Below are positions 45,601 through 58,609 of a stretch of DNA of 64,000 nucleotides, piece by piece. The notes under the pieces are model-generated. The model saw only the letters and a program-made list of their open reading frames with translations. It was not told the DNA's origin and made no database searches. How positions within the stretch are numbered: the stretch's first letter is position 1; each line of letters begins with the position of its first letter. A program made the position numbers and the translations under genes. Source of the stretch: Earliella scabrosa (Eukaryota; Basidiomycota; Agaricomycetes; Polyporales; Polyporaceae); contig JABYQQ010000015.1 of NCBI GenBank assembly GCA_022605405.1, forward strand, positions 496,001-560,000, given 5' to 3'.

Positions 45601-48600
45601 CAAACCCGGTCGACGATACCTCGCAGCCTGTAGCCGGCTGAATAGTAGTTGAAGGATGAGTGTATGCGGGGTAAGAAGCCTTGTCACTGCTCTTGCGGCA
45701 CGGTCTATCGTTGCCTTGTCGGTAGGACTGTACTGTACTTCGTTCAGAAACGGATCGGTGTAGCTGTACCGCAGATGGGCTCGAAGCGTAAGCTTCAGAT
45801 AAGTATCCTGCAAATATTTCACTTACTTCTGGCTCTTCGAAAACATGCCCTTGCCGAGTTTGACGCTGGTGTCCCACGCCGCCGCGATCTCGGACATGAG
45901 AGTCATCTCGTAGTCAGGCTTTTCGGCTATGACCCAGGACCATGATTCGATGCCGGCAGAGATGGTTGGTTGAGTGAAGGCCTCGAAAGGCAGCGCTACC
46001 AGGTAGTGTGCGAGGTCATAGTCCCACTACACGTAGTGGTAAGAGGCGGCAACACACTCAGGGTCGATGTCAACTCACTTGGTCAGTGTAGATGAGAGTT
46101 GATGCAGCACGGAAGAGAAGACGCTTCAGATTGGATATGGTGAGTCTGCTCTCCTTGTCTCGAATTGCGATGATTGCCTCAGAGATCCGTTTCTTGAGCT
46201 GTGAGACCTCCCTCTCAGGCACGTACTTCAGAGGATCATCTAATCCGTCGAGACCTAGTTCAACCCATCAGCAATCGGCATCGTTCTGTCTCAACATGCT
46301 CTTACCACTTGCTCGGCCAAACCTGAAGCCAACAGCCTCTCCCGCAAAGTAGCCTTTCGAGGCAAGCTGGTTAGCCATTGTCTTCGCGCGATCGGGCTTG
46401 AATGTGGACATCGACGACAGCGAGGCTGTATCATATTTGCTATCAGCACTATCGCATCCGTAAAAGGAGAAAGCACCTACAGAGCTTGCGGTCGATTGGA
46501 CCGATGGCTTTCGCCCACTGGACAGCAATAGATGCGCCGAGCTCGGAGGCTTCAGCCAGCGAGACTTGCAGTGCAAGGTATTTCTGTCATCTATTTGAGC
46601 GGCGATAGACACTATTCTTGTGATATTGCCTCACCTGCAACGTCGAGTGTAGTTCCATGGGCGCCCGACTCAGAGCATGCTCGAACCATGTACTCGAGTC
46701 TCGTTGCAGCTGGGAGAGCATCTGGTTCCGAGCCTGGTAGTTGTCGGACAGCTTGAGAGTAATGTCCGCACGCTCCGAACGGTACACGAATATCGGGTTG
46801 TCCTGTAAATCCTATCAGTGCGTCTAGTGATCCAAGATCGTTCAGACCCAATACCTCGTCCAGGAACTCATTCTCAGTCGCCTGACGCAGTAGCGTCAAC
46901 ACCTCTAAGATGGCGAACACCAGTGGCGGGTCGCACATAAGGGACGGGAACGACGTGATCAGCCTGTTGAGGTACCGCGAGGCAATCTCCCGCGCCTTCG
47001 GGATCCGATGGGTGCTCGCGACTAGAAGCGCACGTAGCTCAATAGACAACCCGCTCGGAAGCGCCTGCTTCGCGGCCTGTCCGTTTAGGTCTGAAATAGC
47101 CCCACGAATGACCTTCTCCGCGACTGACTCCATACACAATAGGAGCCCAGCGGTTTTGTTGATACCCTTGTTGACGAAGTACGTGACGAGCGAAGATGGG
47201 CGTCCGGCCGCGGCACGCATGCTCTCCACGTCGTGCATGGCGAGCAGGAATAGCACTTGGCCCGGGAGAAGGTATCGCACTTCACTCGCGCGGAGCGGGA
47301 TGTGTTTGGTGAGCAGGGACCGGGGTTTGGCGATCACGGTCTCCACGTATTCCTGACGGATGACGGTATTGTATTCGAGGTCGCTCACGATCGTGTCGTG
47401 CGCCTCCTCGAGGACGATGGGAGGTGTCTTGGCGGCAATACGTGCGAGAGCCGGTGGACGCCATTCCATCGCGGTGTGCGAACGATCCGCTGGACCTGTG
47501 AAACCGAATAGAACGCAGAGGAACCACATGTTCCGGAAGAGCGTCACGACATTGTACGATACATCGGGGCCGATCTCAAAGTCTTCATGGTGGAGTAGTG
47601 CGTCGATTGGGAGCAAGAGTGACGCGAGTTGTTCAGACATTTCTTCGAGCTACAACTGGGCGTTAGGCTGAAAGTAAAACGTGGAGCCCTGTAAGATGCA
47701 CCTTTGCATGATGGTTTGATATGGCTGCGTTCTGGATGGCGACGCCCTTGTCCGCAAACAACGTGAGTAGCTCGACGAGATAGATCTGGTATAGCTCTGG
47801 TCGAGCTCTGAGCTCCTTCGCAAGCCTTGTCTGCGCGGCAAGGACCTGAGTATTGCGGGTGAGTATTCAGAATCATGATTCACGAGCTGATTGGACGCAT
47901 ACCATGTTGTTCGAGAACCGTGTGTCATCGAGATTTGCCGACCTATTGATGGCAGAGAAGGCACGAATGATGTCGACAAAGGAGGCTTGAGGAGCAGTCA
48001 GAGCCAAGTCGACAAGGTTGTATGCGATAGCGGCCTCAACGGTAGGCTCCGCGGAGCGCAATCGTTGCAGGAGCATTGAGACCGTCAGTCTTGTGACCTA
48101 TAAGATGAATGTTACATCAGACATTAGACTATCACCCGAATAGCTACTCACCTCTTCAGACTTGCTCTCCAAAGCAAGTCGAGTCGCCACAGATATTGTA
48201 CTGATTCCAACGGTCCGCTTCTCATCCTCTGAGAGACCGCGCATTCCAGTCTCGACTGAGTGCAATGTGGAGAAGTCCGATACGTCACTAAGATTGACGA
48301 CCATGACACTCGACGTGTCGAAGATGTCCTTGCTCGTAGCCGCAATGTAGTTGAGCAGGGAGTACATGTACGACATGATGAGGTCATCACCAGGAGCGAG
48401 CTGTCGAGCGATCGTAAGTACGTGCGCAGCATTCATGCTTAGGCACCTACATCAATGCAAAGAGAGAGGCATTTCGCTGCGGCGAGAAGAGGAGAAGGGG
48501 TATGAGTTGTGGAGGCGAACTCGAATTCGAAGATCGAGAGCGGCGAAGTGACAAAACGCCGCAAATGGTTGGCCATGGTAGCTGCAATAGATGGGAAGCT

Positions 48601-50155
48601 GCCAACGTGTCAGCGACGAGTGAATAAGCGAAGTAGACAAATCCCAAACCCCACTTACCTTCGAACAAGAATTGAAGTCGATTTAAGGGCCGCCTCCTGG
48701 ATCATGTTGTCGAAAATCGGGGAATCTGCACTTAGGAGCGTCTTCAGACGGTCATAGAGAGCCTCATCGAGGTCATCCAGTGCAGCACAGCAAACTGCGG
48801 CAAGTTTCTATAGAATGAGTGATCAGTATAACGATTTCGCCTGTACGGCGCGCGTCTTACCAGACTCTCAGACATCGTCTCCCAAGCGTAACTATCATCA
48901 GCCGGATCCGAGTCCATCTCCTGGATTTGTACAAGTAGCGTGGTGAAGGTGTGGATCGCACTCTTCATCGTGGCCCGCAAGACGGCTTGCTGCTCGGAGT
49001 CGGTGAGACCGGCACAGGGTTCATGGTATCGGAGGAGCTTCTGCCACGCAAGGTTGGCAGCCTCGGCTTCCTGAGGTGCAGATGCGATATCCTCTGCGGA
49101 ATACGAGCGACTCAATGCCTGGGCCAAGATAGTCCACTGCGCCTCGATGACACAGCATACAATAAAGTAGCCTGTCAAAGGTCGTCCGCGCGACACATAG
49201 CGAGAGACAAGCGTCTGAACGAACTTGAGCTTCTCAATGTCCTCTCCGGTGCTGGACAGCGCGTCGACTGGTAGTCTGTTCAGACGCTCCACCACCTCAG
49301 GCGCAAAGAGGGCATTCAACTGTTGTGCCAATATGCACCACTCTTCTGGTGACCAGTCGAATGGTATCGAGATGATAGCTCTGTATAGTCCATGGAAGGA
49401 CGGAGCGTATTGCGAAAGAACATCGAAGGCTGCGACAAAACTCAGCATGATCAACCCGACGAGCAGGGCAACCCATGACGTACGGTCTGCGGTCTTGAAC
49501 CTCTTGACAATTTCCGTGACAAGAGTGACGAGGGCATTGACCGCACCATCACGATGTTCAGGATGTCCACTAGCGATTTTGAGCAGAGCCGTCACGGTAG
49601 TTGAGACGAGTTGGTCAGGCATGGCCCATTCTTCGTAGGAACATGTTGGCTAGCATTTATACTATAAGATAGACCGAACCGCACCTTCCCAGGACAAACA
49701 CGCGTCAAAGTCGATGTAGGGCACGTCGCGTAGGATGTCAATGAGAACAGGAGCAGTGTCATCGACATGGGAATGGGGAAGGTTCACTGCCAACTCTGCG
49801 AAACCGATGTTGCATTGCACTCGCGAGTTGGGCTGGACAGAGTCAGAGGACACAAGAGATTTGCTCGACAGGAAAGACATACCATGAACACCCTCTGCTC
49901 CAATGGCTCCTGAATATTATCCTCCACGCCATTCTCTTCGACCTCTGAAGTCTCAATTGCCCTGGTTTCGACCTTTGAGGTGATCAGGTCAATGGCGGAA
50001 AGTACATTGTCTGCCGCGGCCGTGTTTGGCTTGACTTCACCAATGTTCGAGGCAAGATCAGACAGAATGAGTTGACGTATGTTCAGTTCCAAGCTAAGAC
50101 TGCCGTTCAGAAGGGTATGACGTAGAGCTTTGGCATGCCTTGCTCACCAGTCCAT
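42631..50155 (-). CDS. STT4: Phosphatidylinositol 4-kinase Stt4 (PI4K type III alpha)
   Basis: Plasma-membrane lipid kinase making PI4P, anchored with Ypp1 and Efr3 in yeast. More than twenty exons give roughly 2,000 residues. The start is MD(C)[16 protein letters not shown], with the first intron after eight bases. The long helical solenoid is seen in fragments from 49620 to 45000. The accessory and catalytic parts lie at 44900-42631: [27 protein letters not shown]-like regulatory helices, then the kinase core with [49 protein letters not shown] (catalytic loop) and [10 protein letters not shown], where the DFG motif is split by an intron. The C-terminus is [13 protein letters not shown], as is typical of the family. 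The N-terminal exons are divergent and some borders are uncertain. Confidence 0.93.
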
Positions 50156-50535
50156 GTCGCACTGCTAAATAGTCACGGCGAGGAAGTAGATATTCAACAA
50201 CCAGAGCAAGCAGAACACTAGGGTAAGGGTACGTTGGAGAGTGAGGATTTCGGACAGCTGCGTTTTGTGGTCAAGCACAGAGGATCACCAGTACGCAAGA
50301 GCTGGAGTAGGCTGGAGTAGTTATGGACTGGATGTGCGACCTCGAAGTTCGTCTCGAGTCGGACCGGTCCTCGAAAGAGACGCCCATTCTAGCGCCTGAG
50401 ACACACGTGATCGCGATGGCCACCTTGCGACGCGATGGCCCTTGCCACAACGCCACTCCTTCAGCCTTGTTCCCTTCCGAGAGCTACCCCCTGGTAACCC
50501 GCTTGGTCAACATCACTATATTCCTACCTACCACC
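50156..50535. promoter_or_regulatory. Divergent promoter region STT4 / kinase
   Basis: 380 bp between start codons. The kinase frame is open back to an in-frame ATG at 50323, so the kinase could start earlier and shorten this region to 167 bp. Confidence 0.4.
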
Positions 50536-52216
50536 ATGGCGCCTCTCTCAAGAAAGGCGTTCGCCCGTCCTCACGGCAAAGTGCCAGGAACTGCAACCAC
50601 CATGACAGACGCATCAGCAACACACACGCAACATACAGATCCACAGAGGACCTCCTCTACAAGGACCATTCCTGTGGAAAACGTATGTTATCTGGTGGTC
50701 TTGACATCCATTGGTTGCTGACGTGCTACCAGCCTGAGCCTGAGGCAGGTCCAAGTCAAGCATTCTCAAGACGAGAAATACGCGCATCAGTTACCGAAGA
50801 TACACCCTACCCAGGCCCCGTCCACAACCTCAGAGACCTCAGATGTATACGGACCCTAGGTAGGCACTTACTCTGAGCGACCCGCACATTTCGCTTCATC
50901 GCTGATCGGCCCACAGGCACAGGCTCATGGGGTGCTGTGTATCTGGTTCATGTGGACAAACGACATGGTCTCTCGACCAACAATTCGGGAGCGCTGCTTG
51001 CATTGAAGAGGGTGGAGAAGCGAATGTACAGAGACTCAGAAAGAGTGCGTATTGCATCTATCTAACCACGTCTCGAACACGCTTCATGTCTCCATTCAGA
51101 ACGACGACCGCAGCGATCGCTGGGAGGCTACCGAGTACAAGCACATCGAGCGTCGCGCACTCTCCGCCCTTCCCTGGAACCCGTTCATTGTCGGACTTCT
51201 CGACGTATACACGGATCCTCGGAACGTCTATTACCTCCTCGAGCTCGCGCCTCGCGGGTCCATACACGACTACTTGGCGGAGTACGAGACAATGCCTCAC
51301 AACGTCGCAAGGTTCTACTTCTCAAACATCGTGCTTGGTATCGAGTTCTTGCACACGCATGGACTTGTGCACAAGGATATCAAGACCGAGAATATCCTCA
51401 TTGGTGAAGATGGTTACGCCATGCTCACCGACTTCGGGCTCTCGCAGTACGCCGATGGCACACATTCTTGGGATCTTGGCGGAACATTCTTGTTCTGGAG
51501 TCCAGAGGTGCTCGCGGCCGACACTGACTCGCGAGAGCCACGGCTCGCTACAGACTGGTGGGCGGCCGCGTGCTGTCTGTTCGAGATGGCGGCGGGCAAG
51601 GTGGTGCGTATGACTCCCTTCAATCGTGGAAAGTCTACTCACACCAACACAGCCGTTCATGTTCCAATCTCCCCCAGAAGCTACCCGAAAGATGAAGTTC
51701 CAACTTCTCTGCGAGGAACACAACAAACGCAACATTCGTTGGCCAGATGACATGACCGGCTGGGAAGACTTGAGGAACCTCCTGGAGGGAATGTTCGAGC
51801 CGTGTCTGGCTGATCGGCTTGGTGTGAAGACTGTCGAGGGATACGACGGGTCAGTGATCAACCAAGAGCTGCGACAACACGCGTGGTTCAGTACGCTCTC
51901 TTGGAATAAAGTCAAAGCTAGAACCGAGCGCGTACGTGACGAGAATCATCTTGAACCTCGATCGGTTGAACTAACTACAATGTTACCATTGAAGGTTCCA
52001 CTTGTACTGCCAGTGGACCCATTCTTCGAGCCTAGCTTGGGCGTAGCTGAACTGCCGGCACAGAAGAAGGCCCCAGGATTGCGTCTCAAGCGTCGCCGAC
52101 GCCCTCAATTCGATGCAGAGGGAAACCTCATCCCCGATGACAGGAACGGCAAGCGGCGTCGCGTCGATCTTGACAGCGCCCCGAGCTCAATGGCTGTCGA
52201 ACTCGGGAGTGCATGA
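50536..52216 (+). CDS. Divergent Ser/Thr protein kinase (AGC-like)
   Basis: A Ser/Thr/Pro-rich N-terminus (MAPLSRKAFARPHGK) of about 90 residues precedes the kinase domain. The Gly loop LGTGSWGAVYLV, the VAIK lysine in ALLALKRVEKR, the glutamate in the EATEYKHIERRAL helix, the catalytic loop GLVHKDIKTENIL, the DFG of MLTDFGLSQYA and the FWSPEV replacing APE are all visible, so it is probably active. HKD replaces HRD. The region between HWDLGGT and the C-lobe contains a TDWWAAACCLFEMAAG motif typical of AGC kinases. After the domain come VPLVLPVDPFFEPSLG and a Lys/Arg-rich tail with possible nuclear signals (LKRRRRP, NGKRRRVD). Introns lie at about 50682-50732, 50860-50916, 51037-51097, 51603-51652 and 51932-51994. 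No orthologue was recognised by name. Confidence 0.85.
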
Positions 52217-54434
52217 CGACCGCTGGTCATGATCGGACATCTGTATCCATAATGTAATGTATCCCTAGCCTCTCTTCTTTCCATCTCTTTTCCCTGCATC
52301 TCACAGAAATAGATCGTTATTCGATGTGTCCTCATCTACGTCAAGGTCATACGCCATGCACCCGCCCTGACCAATCGCACACATCCTCCGTGCTCGCGCA
52401 CCACGGTCCAATGTGAGTATGTACGCGTCTTGTTCGTCCTGCACGCCTGCCGCGCAGCACACCGCCCTGCTCCCTTAGCGCGAGCGGCGACAATAACAAC
52501 CACAGCCAAACAATAATCGCACCCTTCGCGGACCCGAATCTGAGCGCAAACCCAGCGACCACGCGTTCCCCACATGCTCTGCTCCCTGTTTCGGCCCCTC
52601 TCGCGGCGCGCGCACTCTGAGCCAAGAAGCGACGATCACTGTTGGCGCTGCCTCATGGCGAGGATGAGCGCGGTTAGTCACTCACCGGCTAGGAACACGA
52701 TGAGAGAGGACAAGACGCGCACGGGTGGGAGAGGAGCCGTCGTTCTGACAGTGCTGCGTGGCATCGGGAGCAGCTGACGAGCCTAGAACATGCTGAGACA
52801 ATAGCTATAGCTGGCCGATTAGTTCAAGCAATGCGCTCATGGTGAACGGGAGCTGCCGAGGGAGTCGCCTCTAACTTTAGGCCTCTCCATCCAGGCGACT
52901 AACGCGGGTGTACTCGCCCCCGAGCTTCGAAGCCGCTGTGTCCGGATCTCAAATCTTGGCATATGAGGAGGAGACAGCTAGGTTTGTGGCGTAACAGAGC
53001 TCGATGAACCCTGCACCAAACCCAACTCAGATCTCTCAGGACAGAGCTGCGTCTTTTCAGGCGAGTATAGGCGCAGAGAAGCCCAACACCTCTGTGGCCT
53101 GCTCGTTGCATCAGATGCATCTCTGCCTCATGGCTACCGGCGGCAGTAGTTCATCTCGAATTGTAGAAGGGCGCGATAGTACGAAGGCCGCCGCAATAGC
53201 GCACGCGTACTACGGATGTGGGGTGTGCATCAGCCTCGCCCTTCCGCAGTTGCATGCGCACGCCAGATGTGGCCGAAACTAGTGCCTCCGTGAGTCTCGC
53301 TGAAGTTTGAACAAGACTCGAGATCTCGACAAGACAACAAGAAGAAGATCGGGCGACGAGATCGTCTCGGACAACACGGTTCCGCCTCCCGCACTACGAC
53401 GGGCGTCTCAGTATCCATATTTGGTCTCATCTGTATTTGCCATCTGAACCTTCTCAGTTCTGGCATCTCGATGGCTGGTCATCTCTCCACCATTCCATCG
53501 GTGCCTTTCCATAGCACCCGGGGGCCAAGCCCCGCCAAAAGAAATCACGGCCCACGTCTCAATGATCTACATTGAATGTCGTCATGCGAGTCTCGCAGCC
53601 ACATTCCCTGCTCGTCGCCTCGGCAACTCGCGCAGAGACTCCAGACAGGCCTCAGACCTCAGGACGTAGACCGACGCAAGCGAAACGTGCAAAACGACGG
53701 GACTGTTCGTATTGAACCAAGAATAGCACTGATGGCAGTACGGTAGGGCTAGGTTACGCATTCTGGAAGACTGGCACGCGGCACCTCCACTCCGACGTCC
53801 GCCTCGTCCTCCTATCTTCTTCTTCTTCCGCCTCCTCTTACCGGGCCGGTGCGCGCATGGGTAGAGGCAACATATACCATCCTACAACTCCCGAGTTATC
53901 CAGTGTGGTAGCGTAGGGCGTGCGGGACGCCGCCATTACGACGCCGGGAGCGACGCTTAAAGGCCGTCCGGGCGCGGGAATACGGTTGAGGATGTCTGGC
54001 ATACAAGGTGTGTTGGGGCAAGCGAGGGGAGAGAGAGAGATAGAGAGGAAGGGACGAGGCGGGCGGAGGCCGGCCGGCGGGACGTGTAAGACGAAGGATT
54101 GTCTGATGAGGGAGCGAGATGGGCGCGCAGTTTGAGCGATATTTGACACAGTGGTTGACAAGACCTGTGAACGGCGTCCGGTCAGCCTTGAAGCCCAAAT
54201 GAGGAGGGGGGGGGGGCACACTCACTTTGTGGGTTAGATTTACATACAGCCGACGATAGAAATTACAATAAGATTATGGGATGGAAGCGAAAGCGAGTCG
54301 ATAGTGTTGGTGCGTGATTAGGTGTGCAATATCCGGAATTGAGCACGGACGACAACGATGGTTGCGTAGGGGAAGGAACGGATGGGGTGGTCATGAGGGG
54401 GAAACAATCGTGGGTGTGTGCGGGAGAAAGCGTT
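52217..54434. other. 2.2 kb region without a supported gene
   Basis: It lies between the kinase stop and the stop of the Clp1-like gene, so two 3' UTRs are expected. A run of 11 G's lies at 54206-54216. A minus-strand frame from 53999 to 53838 (54 codons, MPDILNRIPAPGRP...) has an ATG in a reasonable setting but no recognised motif. Nothing else was seen. Confidence 0.4.
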
Positions 54435-55724
54435 TCACTTGCTGCTGTTGCGCCGGACGGTGGATGGGCCCGCTTCAGCGGCGCGATGGCTGATGACGGG
54501 ATCGGACGTCGAGTGTCCCAGGCGGCGCGTAGTACGTTGTCGCCCGCGAGGGGGATCACGGGCGCGCGCCTTCGCCTTCGCCTTGACGATGCTCACGTCG
54601 TCGTCCTCGTCATCTGCCAGGCACATCCTGTCCTCGTCGGGATCCGCAAGAGTCGCATCGTCCTCGGACATGTACTCGTCGGAGTCTTCGTCAAGCTCCG
54701 AGTCGTATTCTCGATCGCTGTCGCTATCACTGTAGTCGCAGTAGGTGTGCACCCGCCGCCAGTAGCGTCCGAGGAAGAGCTTGATGTCCGCGCCCATCTT
54801 CAGATACTCGACGTTGCGCGCGAGACCCTCCCAGGTCAGCTCGCCATTGTCGAGTGCCTCCTCGATGAAGGAGGTCGATCCGAAGTAGATGTAGTGGACG
54901 AGGTGGTGGAAAGACGCGGGGTCGGGGATAGGGAGATGAACGATGGGGTGCGTACATGTGGAGGACGGCAGGATGCAGGGGAGGCGGAGCGAAGCCATGG
55001 AGGGTTGCCGGGACAGAGAGGGAGACGGGTCGGACAGGGAGCTCGTGATGGGTCTTTCGTGGGGCGCATCCATGACGAGGTCGAATGGAGAAGCGCCGCT
55101 GAGGAGCCCTCTGAGCAGCGCGGAATGCGCGCACAGGTAGTCCATGTGCAGCTGCCGGGACTATGAGTACGGTATGGGCGGGTGAGGACGCGAGGACGAA
55201 CCTTCATGATCATCCGTCGGGGGCGTATAGACTTGCGCGCAGAGGTGCGGAGCGCCGGGGCGGAACCGTCCTCGAGGCCGAAGGAGTCGGTGCTCACTTC
55301 AGAGTTCAGGCCCATGTTGCGGAACGCGTCACAGACACCGGCGGACGTCGGGGCCTTGTCAGAACTTTCGTTGTCCAAGGACACAACTGTAATATGGTGG
55401 GAGAGCAGGCATGAGCCGCGTCCCGGACAGCCGGGATGGGATGGACGTACCAATGGTGCAGTCGGACGTCTCGGGCTTGCTCCAGTAGTGGGGCGCGAGT
55501 CGGCGGAGCTGGTCGACGATGTACTCGAGGGGGACGTCGGCGAGGGCGGGGGGCGGGAAGGGGCGGGGGACAAAGGGGATGGGGTGCATTGCACGGCCGC
55601 GGGGCGCCAAAGAAGGATAGGAGACGGAGGTGGGACCAGGGTTCCGGGCGAGGGAGGGCATGCGGGCAGATGGGGAAAGGCTTATAGGTGTGAGGGCGGA
55701 GATGCTATTGTCTTCCGGAGACAT
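54435..55724 (-). CDS. Clp1-like (clampless) regulator, tentative
   Basis: Three exons: 55724 to about 55453, about 55389-55203 and about 55152-54435. The first contains DVPLEYIVDQLRRLAPHYWS and KPETSDCTI; the second VVSLDNESSDK and a Ser-rich linker to RRMIMK; the third LHMDYLCAHSALLRGLLSGA, VHLPIPDPASFHHLVHYIYF, LARNVEYLKMGADIKLFLG and an acidic Ser/Asp/Glu tail followed by a basic end. The pattern of SALLRGLLSGA, a short strand-helix part and HHLVHYIYFGST resembles a BTB/POZ-like fold. I assign it to the basidiomycete Clp1 family (developmental regulator needed for clamp formation in Coprinopsis and Ustilago) from the sequence pattern, with moderate certainty. A BTB-domain protein of another family is the alternative. 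The start was chosen at MSPEDNSIS. Confidence 0.55.
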
Positions 55725-58609
55725 GCTTTCGGGCAAGGTGTGTTGTGCAAGTGGACAGGGAGGGGCTCCACCGGTTTAGGCAGCCTTGCGCCGGAGGGGA
55801 GGCGGACTAGGGGATCTCCTGCGATCGCTGCTCAATTGTCTCGACTCGGGGCTTCGCCCAAGGAATGAACGTAAGCGGACAGTCAACGTTCCGCAAGAAG
55901 AAAGAAAAGGGAGGCGCCAGAACGAAGAAGGCCAGCGAGGCAGAGGCGGAAGAGTCCTGGCGAGCACAACGCGCAGACTGTGATTTATAGCACTCTCGCG
56001 CGGCGATCCCGTCGACCTCGCAACCCTCGACAGCACAGAAGATGGGGCGGAGACTCCGGGCGATCTTCTCGAATCACACTCGCTCTCGCCGCGCATTCGC
56101 ACTCCGCTCCAACTCCCCGTCCTCTCGCCCCCGCGCCGGCGCTCGCCCGCGTTGCCTTGTTCCCGAGTCTTATTGTCTTTCGCCTTCCTGTTCGAGATCC
56201 TCGTGTCCTGCGCGTGCCGGCCACCGTTCTCCCCGTCGACCCTACAACCGTCCGCCGTCCGTGTCTGCCGTCGTCAGCCCATCATGATCGCCTGACCCCG
56301 CTCGGCCAGGTCCACATCGACCCTCAGCCACCCGCGCTGACAACTTACAAGAACACCAGATCAGAATCTCGCTCGTTCAAGTCCGCGCACCATATTGAGT
56401 CATCCGGCGCGCTTGCCATGCCGTCACTCTTGCCCGCAGCGAACCTGATCCCAGGCCGCCCATCCATTCCAACAGATGGATCGCCCTCGAACCGCGCCTG
56501 ATCTCCCCTGCGGCAGATAGCCTCATGCTCAACATTTCCTCACAGTCATTTCGGTACAAGCTCTTCAACACCTCGATCGGATGCAGCAACGCTAACCTTC
56601 CTGGCACAGATCGGCCGCGATACAAGACGCTTGCTACTGGCTCCGCAGCACAGCAGATTCTGGTGGACGACGATCGTCGATTAGCAGCGGTCTACTCGGC
56701 CACTCGTAGAATAGAACGCACCGAAGTAGCTCACTCACTCTGCCCTTGTGACCCCTGCAATGTGATAGCCATATCCATCGGAAGGCCACAGCTAGTGGAC
56801 TAGAGCGGTCAGTCTCGCGATATATCCGAGAACACTCACGTAACAACTTCCAACCCCATTCCAAGCCTATTACCGATATGCAAGTCTCTTTGTCCTCGTC
56901 GCGTAGATTAGCATCCGCTGAACCTGTGAGCGCACTCGGAGTGATCCGAGCGCACGACGTGACAATGTCGCGCAACTGCACAAAGGGACGGACACAAAAG
57001 GCAGTCGGACACAGTTCGTCGAAGACGGTGAGAATAACCCGGGGGTGCGGAGAGCTCGTCTTCTAGACAGCCGGACATTGCGCCAATCGCCGAGATGGAA
57101 GAATCTGGACAATGGGATACTTAGTTACCGAGTAGACCTGTCCTTGAGTCTTGACACGGGTGCACGAACGCGTCCAGGCCACAGGCCACCCTGTACTCGT
57201 CCTGTGCATAGAACAATGTCAGTTCCTGGGATGACTCTCTGCGCTATTCATCGGTAAGACGCAGACAGCTAAGTGCATACCTGAGTCAGCCATGAGCACA
57301 AGCGAGTATGCATCACAGATGTGCAGTCGCCCCTCGGTCTTCGTGATCATCTGCATGCTTAGTTCCGGGATAACATAGGACGAGTCGAGCAGGTACATGC
57401 ATTTCCTTGGTGCCCTTACCTGCGTCATGCAGACAACTTTGACCAGATGAGGTTCCCACCATCTACCGCCGGCGCGCTGTCGCGTGCAGAAGACAATAAG
57501 CACCAACCTTCGCGGGATCAAGATGTTGCTACGCGGACGTGTTCAACGCAACCACACGCAACCACTCCTTCGCGGGGACAGCCGGCGACGCGCGTATGCC
57601 GATCCTGCCGCCTCTCGACTTCCGCCGGGAGAAGGGCACGATCAGGCAGAACGTTTGGATGTGCTCGATGGGGCCGGGCCAGGTCCTGTGCCCACGAATC
57701 CACGGATGGACTGCGGCTGCGAAGGGAGGCGGGCAGGTACGCGTGAGATTCGCTCGGTGCGTATCCCAGAATGGCACCTAGTTTGGCGCGGGTGTGGTTG
57801 GCAGCGATGGCCCTCCATTCTCCGAGCGTAATGGGGGTAGCTGTTCCGTATGATGGCGGCGGTGCGTACCATGAGGATCCCGAGTAACACGGCGCTCGGT
57901 TTGTCGCTTTACCGCACTACCAGAGCAGAGGAAGAGGGGCACCAGTTACGTCGCCACAACCACCCGTTGGCGTGCATCACGTACAGGCGGTGTCGGCCAT
58001 TTTCCGGTGGGATACATGTCGACGTACATGACACGCTTGGGCGAGCAGCATTGCAGCGCACGCGGGTTATTCTGTGAAATATGCTCTAGACGCACCCACA
58101 CGGCTGTAAGATGACTCGAACAAAGAGAAGTAGGACGTGCTCACCAGCCGAGTGTTGTTATTAGTCCTGGTCTGGCGACCTCTGTGCCAGCAGGACAAAC
58201 CACATTACATTCGCTGTGGTGCACAGAAGCAGCTCTTCCAAGGCCCCCGCCCTCCTCGCCGTAGAACTGCTCAATCACCGCCGATGTTCCACCGCTTCGA
58301 CGTGAGTTAATCGCCTGAAACCCACTGGCCGGATGAGGATACGCTGGACCGTCTAATCCGCCTCTGTCATCTTAGCTATCCTCCTGTTCGTCAAGTGAGC
58401 GGCGCGCAAGTTGCATGTACTAGAGCGGAAGTTTGAGCAAGCCATGCCGTAGTTGTGGTGTAGAGGCAGGAGACGCCCATCGACGCGTCGAACCGTGTTC
58501 GCGTCGCGCGCCTGACGAGACTTGTCCTCATCTTGATTCCTCACCCAGCTCCGGCTCTCCTCACTCGACGGCCCATGTAACATCACATCGTACTACAGAA
58601 ACACCTGGA
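55725..58609. other. 2.9 kb gap between the Clp1-like gene and DAD3
   Basis: It holds the upstream region of the Clp1-like gene on the left and of DAD3 on the right. Apart from the weak coding-like stretch at 57128-57890 (listed separately), no gene is supported. Plus-strand frames at 55980-56501 look like chance in GC-rich sequence. Long upstream regions are usual for developmental regulators. Confidence 0.4.
57128..57890 (-). pseudogene. Coding-like fragment, unrecognised
   Basis: A stretch at 57520-57280 reads MYLLDSSYVIPELSMQMITK, then GRLHICDAYSLVLMADSG, and ends at a good donor (GTATGC). It could continue after an acceptor near 57242 into SSQELTLFYAQDEYRVACGL and DAFVHPCQDSRTGLLGN. Upstream pieces (GHRTWPGPIEHIQTFCLIVP) are open but do not join cleanly, and no start codon is clear. 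It may be a decayed gene, a truncated copy or a real gene with exons I cannot place. Confidence 0.25.
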
